From: Saccharina japonica
Taxonomy: Eukaryota; Sar; Phaeophyceae; Laminariales; Laminariaceae
DNA length: 64,000 nt
Direction of reading: 5' to 3'
Assembly: GCA_008828725.1 (NCBI GenBank)
Contig: MEHQ01004504.1
Coordinates: 124,001 to 188,000, forward strand
Shown here: positions 49,150 to 57,839 of the stretch, piece by piece
How positions within the stretch are numbered: the stretch's first letter is position 1
Layout: each line of letters begins with the position of its first letter
Program-made: the position numbers and the translations under genes
Notes under the pieces: model-generated
The model's database searches: none
Told to the model about the DNA's origin: nothing
Seen by the model: the letters and a program-made list of their open reading frames with translations, nothing else

Positions 49150-52100
49150 CTTCACATTAAACTCGTTCTTTCTACTCAACCCCATCAGTACACCCAGTGC
49201 CTGTCCTGATTCCCAGTTCCCTTCTTCCCCTCGCTGCCTCGGCAAAGTTTTTGCTTTGGCATGGCCCATAGCGAGGGGGGGGGTCTTTCTAGCGAGCAAG
49301 GCTAGGCTCACCCTCACGCGGACCGATACCTTCTTGCTGCTGCGCACCCGCCGCGAAGCGTGTGCAGCGGTAGAGTTGGATCGGCACTGGTGCGTTAGGC
49401 GCAAAAGTTCAGATGCACGGGCCTTTTTGGCCGTCGGTGTAGACAGCAATGTCCATCTCACTTTTGTGCGCGGAGGCAGACGCCATCAGAAAGGTGGACG
49501 GACACTATGTACACGGCCCTAGGTGTGTTTGCTAGAGGGAGCTGTACTGTCTCAGTAACCTGGCTTCGCCATCAAAGGAGGAGGGAGCGTGTGGCGACGA
49601 GCTGTTGTTTGGACTGGTCAATCCCTTCAGCGCGAGAATTTTTATTTTCCAGACCAAGCACCCTGAGTGCAACGAGGGAGAAAGCGAGGAGCCGACTGGG
49701 AAGGACAACAACGAGAGCGAGTACGGACGGAGCAGGTCGAGTGTGGTCGTGCTAGGACTGGCCAAGTGGCACCGGAGCGGCGCGCCGGATCACAGCAGCA
49801 CGCCGCAGCAGCAGCACAACAGCGCGGAGCAGCCATCCGGAGCACGGACGACATCGACCCGTGACGAACGGACAATCATTTTTGTTTTTTTCGTTTTTTC
49901 CCCTGAATTTCGTTGTTGGGTCTGTGTGGATGACGTCACTGGTTTTGTAGAGAGACGCGGCAGAGATGGCGCGGACACCCCGGGTGCCTTCATTGTGTGC
50001 CTGATCGTGGAAAGACCCCTTCAATGTGGAACGATTCCTAATCAGTGTCGATGTTTATAATGCTGTGCCTAACACAGACGTTCAGGATAGATTCGGGCAA
50101 TTGTCAATTGACGTGATGGCTTTGGTTGGCTGTTCTTTTTCACTGCGTGCCCGCGGACTGTCATTCCGGCAGCACTTCAGACAGCAGCTGCGTGCTCCAT
50201 CTTGTTCCCACGCCTACCGTGTGTTTTTGTACAGACAGCACTTCAGACAGTAGTTACGCTGTAGTCGGCAAATTCATTGGTAAAGAGTGGGAGGGGGGGG
50301 GGGCGATGCTGCTGTAGTCGAATGGAGATTGCGGGCGTGTAGTTCAGTTTTGGACACGCATAACATGCTGTAGGGATTTTTAGGTGTACCTCTTCGGACT
50401 GGTGTATCCTTTCCCTGCTAAGTATGCGTGTTCTTTAGGATTCTCTGATGGCTCTTCTAGCACTTTTGTGACCACGGGCTGTGATCTTGCTAGATCAGAC
50501 TATAGGGATTAGCAACTGAAACGAGCTTAATGTGAAGATAACAACAACAACAACAACAACATGCCGGTCGCCCCGGTGGTCTAACTGGTAGCCACGAAGT
50601 CTTTTGGGTCGGAAGTCGAAGGTTTGATTCTCCCCGTGAAGGTTTTTATTCTCAAATGACACCGACTGTCGAGAGCGCATATTATAGCGTGGGTAAGCCA
50701 AATTCGATGAGAGTTAACAAGGGAAGAAAATGTTGAAATCTTCTCGCGATAAAAATGCAAAGCAAGAACCGTAGTGGGGGAGGAGGGAGAGGAGCCTACT
50801 TTGTGAACCCGGATCTGAGTTACGACTAGGGAGGGAGAAAGACAAAAGTGCGAAGAAAACAAATGGGATGGAGAAAAAAAAACATGAAAAAAGAGTCATG
50901 CATCTTTTGAGTACGTACGTATATTATGTGATTGGCGTTTTTGACGTCTAAAAAGCTTATTGCACGTGTAGCAAGTAAGAGGTCTTATTCCGAGGACACA
51001 AGGGGTGCTCTTTACTCAATGTACGATGCCTGTGACAGATTTCTCTAAGGTGCCAGAGTAACGGCCGCCAAAACAGAACAACGACCAACGACCATCTTTG
51101 TTCTTTGGAAAGTCAGAGGTATTGGAATAATGTAAAAATGACACGACCTCGGTATTCCGCACCCCACGATCACATAATATGATATACATATTAATACGAT
51201 TAACTGGTGCCGTTTCGTCACAAATCGCTGTCAGGCGTTTGAAACGGTCAATTAAGGTCAATTCATATGAATATCTTGTGTCGTTTCGTTACAAATCGCT
51301 CTCAGGCGTCCGAGGGTCGAATCGTCGAACCGTGGCTACGTATTTCCCTTTTTTGCCCTATACCTCTCTCACGTCCGCCGCCCGCTGTACATGTCATAAT
51401 GCAGTTTTTGTCAAGATCCACTACTGCTGTGTTATTTCCTTTTTGCCAGCACTGAAGTTTCGTTTGCGTGTTGTGAAGTTTCGTCCTCCTTCGTTGGCTT
51501 CGTCGCCGGAGTGGGCCGACGGCGAATGTTTCCCCTTGTATATATAGAAGTTTGAACCAGGTATATGACTCGTATAACTACTTACTGCTATGCATACGCG
51601 CATACGCGCAGACCCTCCACGAAAACCTCTCCGTCCATGAATGTAAAAGGACCGGTTCGTGTTGGACATTTTCAAGATAAACGGCCTTCGATGTTGGACC
51701 GAGGGCTTACTGGTATATCATGTAGTGCAAAAAAAAACTGCTGTTGATAGGTAAGCCGGGGCCGGGTGCTTCTCCTATCGGATTTCAACACAAGGAAAAA
51801 GGCTTGTGCCACGGTGTCACGCACACGAATATACCAGGTATACAGCATGATTAACCATGCGCTGCAGGCCCCGGCACCCTCAGCGACAAACCAATAATGC
51901 CGCGCCTGTTTCAACAGTTGTGTCACCGCTTTTGGGCGGCTTGGGTGTACGCTTGTACGTTAGAGGGGTCCTAAACCGAAAGGGCCAATATGGTATGTAT
52001 GATGATGGAGAACCTACTGTTTGTAGCAGATGATGATATAAAAAATGAAAAGGCATCAATCAGCGTTTTGCTCGTATTTATATAAAGAAGCAACCCAGCC

Positions 52101-52544
52101 TGCTGCGGTGTGATGAGAGGCATCATAGGCGACGTACGCCTGACTGCGTGCGGTGTACTGTTGTTGTCGGTACCCTGGTACATAGTGCGTGGCGCTGGTG
52201 TAGCCAAATGTCCACGCAAGGTGTGTGTGTGGTTGTAACACACGAAACGCAGCTATACTGCAGCTAGCTGTACGCTCTTCAACAAATAACAGTCTGGCCA
52301 CTCGTAACATGCCAGTCTGGCTACTCGTGCTACTGCTCTAGGTATTGAGTACATACTTCAAGTACATACCTATACCTCGTATTACTCGTATTATGTGGAT
52401 ATACGAATGTATTTCGTGTGAGCCAAATATGTTGGGCTACCGTATCGTAGCGGCAGGCAGCGCAAACACACACATCAACTCACCGGACGACGTGCCGATG
52501 ACGCAGGCGGACGCCAGGGCGGCGAGAGAGAGGCTGCCCCGCAT
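32259..52544 (-). CDS. secreted discoidin-like/WSC/YfaP(DUF2135)-like multidomain protein, 11 exons
   Basis: Minus-strand exons: 52544-52484, 44942-44530, 43685-43542, 42876-42815, 41738-41584, 40862-40824, 39884-39751, 39264-38973, 36589-36537, 36382-35900 and 32669-32259 (stop TAA). All introns are GT-AG; most donors are GTGAGT-like. Phases agree at every junction, giving 2247 nt (748 residues). Order: signal peptide (1-20); discoidin/F5/8C-like domain (about 21-158); WSC domain (about 181-274) from YVGCFSD through YYYGLQQGNECWC to GDAASTCGGDMSLSLYQ; Pro/Ser linker (about 279-291); first YfaP/DUF2135-like module (about 292-430); a beta-rich stretch of unknown type (452-575); second module (575-748). 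WSC domains bind carbohydrate and occur in brown-algal cell-wall proteins, so a wall or extracellular role is likely. The third exon may instead start at 43679, removing two residues. The 7.5-kb first intron makes the signal-peptide exon the least certain part. Confidence 0.8.
33600..33899 (+). mobile_element. worn MITE of the 4-bp TSD family, in intron 10
   Basis: TTAGAGGTGGCACGTG, then TTTTTTGGCTCATTTT and GTCGGGCTCC, and near the end ACCTCAAGCGACCACCCTC and GTGCACCTGCATGCAGG follow the family order. The left end is degraded. Confidence 0.65.
33910..34155 (+). mobile_element. MITE, 4-bp TSD family (intact copy), in intron 10
   Basis: It begins GACGCGTGCTACGGTAAGG and ends CTCTATCGTAGCATGCGTC. 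It is flanked by AGTC on both sides. It is nearly identical to the copy at 58530-58781, so both moved or were copied fairly recently. Confidence 0.9.
34159..34221. repeat. (CAGGA)n pentanucleotide run
   Basis: About twelve AGGAC units directly follow the MITE at 33910-34155, within intron 10 of the WSC gene. Confidence 0.95.
34480..34815 (+). repeat. 170-bp tandem duplication in intron 10
   Basis: CCTCTGAGCGGACCGGCAAA at 34480 returns as CCTCTGAGCTGACCGGCAAA at 34650. Both copies contain GGTAAGTAGGAACAAG or AGTAAGTAGGAACAAG, and end near GTTTACTAATGGTC. The divergence is moderate. Confidence 0.8.
36875..37010 (+). repeat. 72-bp tandem duplication in intron 8
   Basis: CTACTGCACATATACCTTGC at 36875 is repeated with changes at 36947. 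Both copies end GAGGATCTATCCAC. A B-box-like GGTGTTCGACC lies just upstream on the minus strand, but no cloverleaf can be drawn. Confidence 0.7.
38405..38889 (-). mobile_element. MITE of the 4-bp TSD family, split by a nested element, in intron 8
   Basis: The left half starts GACGCTTGCTACGGTAGAG and runs to GAGCTAA at 38606. The right half resumes at TAAGGAGTGCCGTCAC (38818) and ends TATCGTAGCACGCGTC. Together they follow the family order, with 38607-38817 inserted. It lies just downstream of exon 8 in the gene's direction. Confidence 0.8.
38607..38817. mobile_element. 211-bp Harbinger-like foldback MITE nested in another MITE
   Basis: The left end is GGGCGCGTTTTAACGA and the right end, reversed, is GGGCCCATATTAACGA. 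It is flanked by TAA on both sides, the 3-bp target duplication expected of PIF/Harbinger elements. The interior is also inverted: AAATCCGCTTTTCGTCGGTC on the left pairs with ACCAATGAAAAGCGAATTTT on the right. No coding capacity. Confidence 0.85.
40440..40757 (-). mobile_element. tRNA-derived SINE, copy 1, in intron 5
   Basis: Read on the minus strand it begins CGCCCCGGTGGTCTAGCAGG with an A box (TGGTCTAGCAGG), followed by a B-box-like GGTTCGGGTCTC. It ends with the family's CCCGGATCTGAGTTACGACT block and a purine-rich tail. It lies about 65 bp from the small exon 6. Confidence 0.8.
42227..42731 (-). mobile_element. diverged MITE (reversed) hosting a second MITE, in intron 3
   Basis: The left part (42227-42413) runs from GAGGCGTGCTACTGCAGAGG to GTCGGGTTAAA. 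The right part (42664-42731) runs from TAAAGAGTCCTCCTGTCGTT to CTCTATCGTAGC. The element at 42414-42663 sits between them. The outer copy is more degraded than the inner one, consistent with its being older. Confidence 0.75.
42414..42663 (+). mobile_element. MITE of the same family inserted into the outer copy
   Basis: It begins AGCGCGTGCTACGATAGAGG and ends CTCTATCGCAGCATGCGTC. It is flanked by TAAA on both sides. It lies in the opposite orientation to its host copy, about 150 bp from exon 4. Confidence 0.85.
43318..43426. mobile_element. small foldback element related to 47149-47268, in intron 3
   Basis: CACCCTAGTAAATAGGACCA on the left is partly inverted in TCTATTTACTACGTATGGTC on the right. 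The termini resemble the clearer element at 47149-47268. Confidence 0.5.
45290..45530 (+). mobile_element. SINE body fragment without its tRNA-like head, in intron 1
   Basis: This shares GACAAGGGAAGAAA and CCCGGGATCTGAGTTACGAC with the bodies of the SINE copies at 40440-40757, 50564-50880 and 53105-53455. The A/B-box head is missing. Confidence 0.65.
45545..46505. mobile_element. MITE of the 4-bp TSD family interrupted by a ~680-bp insertion, in intron 1
   Basis: The left half (45545-45754) has the family landmarks AAATGGTCTCTGAATGATC and GTTGTTCATCCGGTACG. The right end (46440-46505) has GCTGCACCTCTGCCGTATCA. Between them lies a segment bounded by GGGCTGGGCTGGCC and its inverse GGCCAGCCCAGC, apparently another inverted-repeat element with no coding frame. 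The insertion borders are approximate. Confidence 0.55.
47149..47268. mobile_element. ~120-bp foldback MITE, in intron 1
   Basis: The left end GGGATACCATAGTAAATTC continues to AGTAAATAGGACC. The right end, reversed, is GGGGACCATAGTAAACAC, continuing to AGTAAATAGGACC. The whole element should fold into one hairpin. No clear target duplication is visible. Confidence 0.75.
48545..48735 (+). repeat. AAC-tailed dispersed repeat, copy 1, in intron 1
   Basis: The block GTGACCACGGGCTGTGATCT ... GGGATTAGCAACTGAAACGA ... TTTAATGTCAAGA ends in an AACAAC-type tail. It matches 50403-50560 closely. A microsatellite tail is typical of the 3' end of SINE/LINE-type elements. Confidence 0.75.
49105..49180 (-). 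repeat. AAC-tailed repeat end, inverted, in intron 1
   Basis: On the minus strand GAACGAGTTTAATGTGAAGA is followed by a CAA run of about ten units. This is the same 3' end as in the copies at 48545-48735 and 50403-50560. Poly-Thr and poly-Val frames through it are artefacts. Confidence 0.7.
49181..50402. other. intron 1 interior, unrecognised open frames
   Basis: Frames of 130-150 codons exist on both strands (for example plus 49605-50060, minus 49042-49461), with no recognisable domain. They may belong to the body of the AAC-tailed element. A short direct repeat (AGCACTTCAGACAG) occurs at about 50171 and 50237. Confidence 0.35.
50403..50560 (+). repeat. AAC-tailed dispersed repeat, copy 2, in intron 1
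   Basis: This is about 90% similar by eye to 48545-48735 over the last 100 bp and ends in a longer CAACAA tail. The SINE at 50564 starts directly after this tail. Confidence 0.75.
50564..50880 (+). mobile_element. tRNA-derived SINE, copy 2 (complete, with TSD), in intron 1
   Basis: The head GCCCCGGTGGTCTAACTGG gives an A box, and GGTTTGATTC about 45 bp later a B box. A unique body follows, then GATCTGAGTTACGACTAGGG and an A-rich end. AACATG borders it on both sides (50558-50563 and 50881-50886), consistent with target-primed insertion. Confidence 0.85.
50887..52483. other. distal part of intron 1, nothing recognised
   Basis: There is a short internal direct repeat, GTGTCGTTTCGTTACAAATCG at 51277 (21 bases long, shown here as a position and motif only in part: CGTTTCGT.ACAAATCGCT) and its partner near 51210. 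Open frames of up to 122 codons have no recognisable domain. I see no RNA gene. Confidence 0.35.
52484..52544 (-). other. signal-peptide exon (exon 1) of the WSC gene
   Basis: The minus-strand ATG at 52544 encodes MRGSLSLAALASACVIGTSS and stops at a strong donor (GTGAGTTG) in phase 1. The next recognised acceptor, at 44943, continues in that phase with AALTEATGV. The peptide has a short basic N-terminus, a hydrophobic core and small residues suitable for cleavage. The intron is long (7.5 kb) and full of repeats, so the exon could belong to another gene, but the matching phase and the need for a signal peptide favour this link. Confidence 0.7.
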
Positions 52545-52960
52545 GGTGGCTGGCCGCGTCGGTTCGCTGCCCAGCTGTTGTTGTCGACAAGCTTCGCCCT
52601 GCTAGGTCTCTGCGATGGCCTTTCGACTACCGCACCGAGGATATACGATAATCCCGAGAAGAACAAAGAAAGGGTAGGGTTGTTGTTGCGGAGAGGTATA
52701 CAGGTGTGGAAGAGTTCCCGACAGAGTGAATGAGGGGGTGGGTTGCGGGCGGTTGTGGGTTCGCCTGTGGATAAGCACGAAGTGGTACATACACACCTGG
52801 CGTACATCTATATATATTTCGTCACGTTTCATGAAACATGCGTTGAAGCGCTGAACAACAACTGACTGCGTATGCGTATCATATTATATACCTGGTACGT
52901 GTTATCGGTATTTGGACGAAAACATCTTCGAAGTTCCGCCGTCGGAGACTCGCCGAGCTG
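52545..52960. other. upstream region of the WSC gene
   Basis: The 5'UTR and promoter of the minus-strand gene should lie here. No TATA box can be assigned confidently; the only AT-rich element is TATATATATTT near 52808-52818. Confidence 0.35.
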
Positions 52961-53022
52961 CAAGATGATCCTCTGCAAGATGATCCTCTGCAAGATGATC
53001 CTCTGCAAGATGATCCTCTGCG
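52961..53022 (+). repeat. 15-bp minisatellite, four units
   Basis: Four perfect or nearly perfect tandem units of GCAAGATGATCCTCT. Because 15 is a multiple of 3, frames stay open through it on both strands, but nothing else supports a gene. Confidence 0.95.
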
Positions 53023-53104
53023 ACTCAAAGGGTTTTGAGCTTGAGAACAATGGTCGGTGCTGCTATTTTACTGCTGTTTTGTTGTTACTTCTCATTGATT
53101 TTTT

Positions 53105-53455
53105 TTTTTTTTTTTTTTTTCATCCCATTTATTATCTTCGCCCTTCCTTTCTCTCTCCTCCCTAGTCGTAACTCAGATCCGGGGTCACAAAGTAGGCTCC
53201 TCTCCCTCCTCCCCCACTACGGTTCTTGCCTTGCATTTTTATCGCGAGAAGACTTCAGCCTTTCCTTCCCTCGTCGACTCGCATCGAATTGTGCCTACCC
53301 ACGCTACTATTAATTGGCGCTCTCAGCAGTTGATTCCGTTTTTTTTCAAATTTATTTTTGCAAATAATCTCAAAAGTCCGACCCACGTGAGATTCGAACT
53401 CCAGACATCAACGTTCAGAAGCGTTCGAGGTTACCTCTAGACCATCGGGGCGACC
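53105..53455 (-). mobile_element. tRNA-derived SINE, copy 3
   Basis: On the minus strand it begins CGCCCCGATGGTCTAGAGG (A box), then AGTTCGAATCTCAC (B box). It ends with CCCGGATCTGAGTTACGACT and a long A run (T on the plus strand, 53100-53120). Confidence 0.8.
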
Positions 53456-53949
53456 GACTATTGATACTACGAGTTAATATCAATATTACTAGCAGTTGTT
53501 ACGGAGGTTGCTACGGGTAAGTAATAGCGTGCACTATACGGTGGTACGCGTAGAATACGTATAGATGGTGCGATGGTACCTTCTGCACGGCAGCGAAGAA
53601 GGGGAGCCATATGAGAGGGAAAACGAGGGCCGTGGATAAATTTCCACGCAATTTCATGTTAGCCCGAAATCCCCGGTAAATAATGCACACCCCACCCCGA
53701 ACTGCGCAGGGACAATCTGAGGCGGTTCAAAAAAATCCAATATGCACTCGTGCTCGTATACGGTACGTATACGTACATATTATGTTTGCATACTCGAACA
53801 TATTTTATTTTGAATTGGTACAAGTGGTACGGCCACGGCTCCGCCCGTGGCGCTAGCCCTACGGTTTCAATAGTAGTATGCAGTACCTGGTATGATGGTA
53901 GTACTCGTATGCTGTATTGTACCATTCATTGTGAACTGAAACGTAAGAA

Positions 53950-55260
53950 CTATCGTGCGGGCCGCTATCGATCTGTGGGGGTTCAATCGTCTTCCCCGAG
54001 TTGTTGGATTTGTAGATGTATGGAAGAATTCAGAATATGGCGATGGGGCCTTATCATATATCCATACGGATTCGGCGGGACCTCGACGTTGCGCCGAGGT
54101 GCAACTCCGCTGCCATGCGCTGACTCAACGAGCGCCAGCCCAATCAGCCATAAGCCCATGGGGTTGGGTATCGGCCCGGGGGGTGCCTATACTTTAATCC
54201 CCGTGTTGCTCGACTTACAGGTGTGTTGGGGTTGTAGACATCGGGATGGGAAACTATCATCTCCAGGTGCGGTGGGACCTCGACGTAGCCCCGAGGGTCA
54301 ACTATCGCCACGCGCTGGCTCCATGTCAGCCAGGCCCATCGGCCATCAGTCAGCCGGGTTGGGGTTTTCACACCTTGCGAGATGGTATTGACCGAGGGGG
54401 TGGCCGCTTCGTCCGCGTGTTGTTAGAGTTACTGTAGTTCAGATTAATTAAATTATTTACTGTCCACCGATGGGACACTGTGCAGCGGGACCTCGACGTT
54501 GTCTGGGGGGGCAACTCTCGCCGTGCTGGCTCCATTAGCCCCGGACAAATCAGCAATCGTCCGATGGGGGTGGGGTTTCCGCACCTTGCCAGGCGGTATG
54601 GGCCCCGTGAATGTCTTTTTTCGTCCCCAAATTGTTGGATTTGTAGATGTATGGAAGCGTTTCTGTACCGGGGATGATGTATTTCATCCCCGGCTGCGGC
54701 GGGACCTCGCCGTCGCATCGAAGGGAAACTCTCGCTGCGCGCTGGATCCATGAGATTCAGATAAATCAGCACTCAGAACGTGTGCTTAGGGTTTCCACAC
54801 CTTTCGGAGCGGCATTGACCCGCGATATGTCTGTTTTTGATCCCAGTTAGTTGGGTTGTTGGTGTGTTCAAGGATTTCGGACCCGAGGATTGGACCTGAT
54901 TGTCCCCAGGTGCGGTGGGACCTCGGGGAGATAACTCTCGCTATGCTGGCTGCATGAGCCCGAGCCAATAAAAAATCAGCGATCGGCCGATGGGGGTCGG
55001 GTTTGCACATCTTGAGGGGCGGTATCGACCCCGGACATGACCGCCTTCGTCCCTAGATTGTCGGAGTGGTACATGGTGTGGAATAATTTACCATCCACGG
55101 ATGGGACCCTATCGTCCCCGTGTGCCGCTGCTTCCATGATCCTGAGCTAATCAGTGATCAACCGATGGTGGTGGGGTTTGTACGCTGTACGGGGCGTTTG
55201 TCGACCCGGGGTACCGCCGTTTTTATCCGCGGTTAGTCGGAGTTGTAATGTTAGAGATAT
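53950..55260 (+). repeat. degenerate tandem array, five to six units of about 200-290 bp
   Basis: Each unit contains GGGACCTCGACGT or a variant, then CAACTCTCGC, a GCTGGCTCC-type stretch, a CCGATGGGGGTGGG-like stretch, and finally GTTGGATTTGTAGATGTATG. Units can be followed from about 53955, 54200, 54440, 54640, 54860 and 55060. Identity declines toward the right end. There is no conserved frame across units. Confidence 0.8.
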
Positions 55261-55573
55261 AGTTAGGATCCGGGAATAGTATCCTATCTCCGGGTGTAGT
55301 GGAACCTCGATGGCTCTACGAGCTGGTCCAGCCATAAAACAGATAGTCATTCGATCGGACGGTTTACACTCAGTTTGGCATATTTTAGCTCCTCATTTTG
55401 CACTACCTCACAGAAGGAGCTGCCCCTCACTGGTGCTACTGCACTCGGGGGCTACCGCAACGATTATACGACCAAGTACGCATGCTACGGTAGAGCTAGC
55501 TGCATCATGCTTTTGTTTGTCTGTTTGTTTGTTTTTTCGTTTGCGGGCATCATGTTTTATCGAGGCTTCTCCG
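55261..55573. other. intergenic, MITE remnant
   Basis: GTACGCATGCTACGGTAGAG at 55476 looks like one end of the 4-bp TSD MITE family without the rest of the element. Nothing else is recognised. Confidence 0.45.
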
Positions 55574-55920
55574 GACGAGTGCTATGATTAAGGTGCGCCA
55601 TGTTTTTCGGAGGATCTTCGCTTAAGGAGCTTTATACCCCACCCAAAACCTGATTTTTGACGAAAACAAAAGTACTAGCCTATGAGAAATCTCATGGCCT
55701 AGAACGGTCCAACGAAAAATATTTCAACACAAAAACGGAATTCCGACGATCTCGGGTTAACCCTTTTAGGACTGCAGACCAGTTTTGGGGACAGTCCACA
55801 CTAATTCCAAGTAGTTTGTCCCCAAAACGGGACTCCAGTCCTGTAAGGATTAAGGAGGCATTACTAGGTATTTCAGAAACATTTTCAGCCAAAAGTGCTA
55901 CATCTATCGTAGCACGCGTC
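55574..55920 (-). mobile_element. MITE of the 4-bp TSD family hosting a TTAA element
   Basis: The ends are GACGAGTGCTATGATTAAGG and CATCTATCGTAGCACGCGTC. The internal order (CTTAAGGAGCTTTATACCCC, GAGAAATCTCATGGCC, CGGGTTAA) is that of the family in reverse. An 89-bp element sits in it at 55761-55849. Confidence 0.85.
55761..55849. mobile_element. 89-bp foldback MITE with TTAA target sites (piggyBac-like)
   Basis: The left end CCCTTTTAGGACTGCAGACC pairs with the inverted right end TCCTTACAGGACTGGAGTCC. Both arms continue through GTTTTGGGGACA. It is flanked by TTAA on both sides. TTAA duplication and CCY termini are typical of the piggyBac superfamily. At 89 bp it is almost only a hairpin and depends on a transposase made elsewhere. 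Confidence 0.85.
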
Positions 55921-56099
55921 TCCCCCTGAACAACCTATTATGTGCTTCACCCAAACAAAAATGAGTTTGGAGGAAACTAAAAGTGCTGCCCGAAGAAGAC
56001 CGCGATGGCCTGACTCCTCTATTTCCATTTACGAGCTACATCACCTCACGCAACAAAGTCCAGCTGGACTCGAGATTTGTGGGGCAAGGTAGGCTTGAA

Positions 56100-56240
56100 C
56101 CCCCCCCCTCTCTCCCCGCAAGATTAGCCTGGTTGGTGAAAACCCAACGTGCTCCGTCCCGGCATTGTAGGGATGCGAGGGTCTATGGTCATACGACTAC
56201 GGCCGTGCACGACATGAGTACACCCCCGCCCCCCAATAAA
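56100..56240 (-). repeat. dispersed ~110-bp repeat (copy near-identical to 5969-6110)
   Basis: GGTTGGTGAAAACCCAACGT, CGGCATTGTAGGGATGCGAG and CGTGCACGACATGAGTACAC are reverse complements of the 5.97-kb copy. The match over 50 kb is close, suggesting recent spread. Confidence 0.8.
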
Positions 56241-57719
56241 AGTTTATGTTCTGTACACGTATAAATATGTGTACCACCGCGAGAACTCGTAGCGTTTCTT
56301 TGACGATCCAATATATAAACTAAATCCGTGTTTTTTTTGTCCCCCGGAAACAAAGAGTATATTCTTCGTGTGAACCCCGGCCGGCGTTGTTAGACGCATA
56401 TTGACAAGGCTACGACACAAAACCAGAAATAGGTATACATCATGCATACGAGTTGAAGTAATAAATTTGGTAGTGTTAATGTCATACTTAAAATCCATTC
56501 ATACTTTTAATATTTCAAGACATACTTCGTATACAACATAAGGTTGTGCACCCAAAACATACGTACACATAACTCGAGGAGAGCGTCGCGGTTTAAGCGT
56601 TTAAGCTACAGCTTAAGGGACCGTCATGGAACAAGAGGAAAACGGGTGGGGGTGTGTGACAGACCCACACCGATGTCCAGGGGATGGGGCTTGGATGCAG
56701 CGCGTAAGATATACAAAAAACACATATAAGAAGGAAGGAGTACAGACACCAAAGAGGGTCCACAAAACTCGAGCCTGACGTATGTCCACACAATGGGCTA
56801 TACTTTGTTCAGAGAGCTCTTTTTGTGTGTGTGGTTTTCTTCTGTTAGGAGGCGCCTTTACCAGTCTTTATCCCACAAATCGTACCAGTCTTTATCCCAC
56901 GTATAGTATGAGTCCTTGCTGGTTGTGTGTGTTTCAGGGTGTTTTTTTTCAATCAATCACGAGGAGACGTCGACCCTGTGGGATTTACTCGTGTCAAAGT
57001 CTGACATGACTGTGCTGGAATATATGATACATGTCATCCACTTATTAGTACAATATTTTGGTTGTGTCACTGTAGTTCATCTACGGAGATTGCTTGAATA
57101 TGTTGTGTTTCCCGGCATGGGTTGAATATAATAATTGTGTTTGGCCTGATTTCGAGGGTCTTACAGAGTCAAGGGGAACTGTCGCCTCCTGGCTCACTGC
57201 ACTTCTGTTGAGTTAATATAATAATAATACGAAGTATACATTCTTCTTCTTCACCTACCCGCCTCATGCCCGCCTCATGGCGTCGCGTCAACCCAGCCAC
57301 CGCTCTTCGTGAGCAAGGCTGTGCCAAGCACCCGGTGCACGAGTTGTCCCCTTAGACCCAACCCAACCCAACCCTACAACCCTAACCCTAACCCCAACCC
57401 CAGTCAAGGCTAAGGTTGGACTCGTGCGCGGCTTCCCCGCGCGGTTTGGGCAATCTTAACAAAGCTGTGCGGACTCCACCACAAAATAACACGTAATATG
57501 TTTTATACTTCATCTGGTACGATTTGTGGGCCAAGAACATGTCAAAGGCTTTTTATGGAATTCTGAGCGATCGTCGTTGAAGCTCATGCTACGTACACAT
57601 GGTGGGATGGCACAGCAGTGACAATAGTACACATTTTGGAGCCATGCGCCTATCTATTCGAAACTGACTCGTGCTTTGTACGACACGGCGGTGTGCAGCT
57701 GTTCGGACGGTTTAAGTTT
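56241..57719. other. intergenic; telomere-like tract
   Basis: No gene is supported. CCCAACCCAACCC runs into CTAACCCTAACCCCAACCCC at about 57358-57401, resembling degenerate telomere repeats. A 21-bp direct repeat around CCAGTCTTTATCCCAC occurs at 56861 and 56884. Confidence 0.4.
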
Positions 57720-57839
57720 GACGCGTGCTACTACGGTAGATAGCAGGTAGCACTCGTGCTTTTGCTGAAATGATTCCTCCTCACCCCCAAATCCTCGGGA
57801 TATCATAAACTTTATACAGGACTTAGGCCGTGGACACGT

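Noticed and set aside
49605-50060. 151-codon plus-strand frame in intron 1 of the WSC gene
   Set aside because: No domain, no splice partner and overlapping minus-strand frames of similar length. It may be part of a repeat body.
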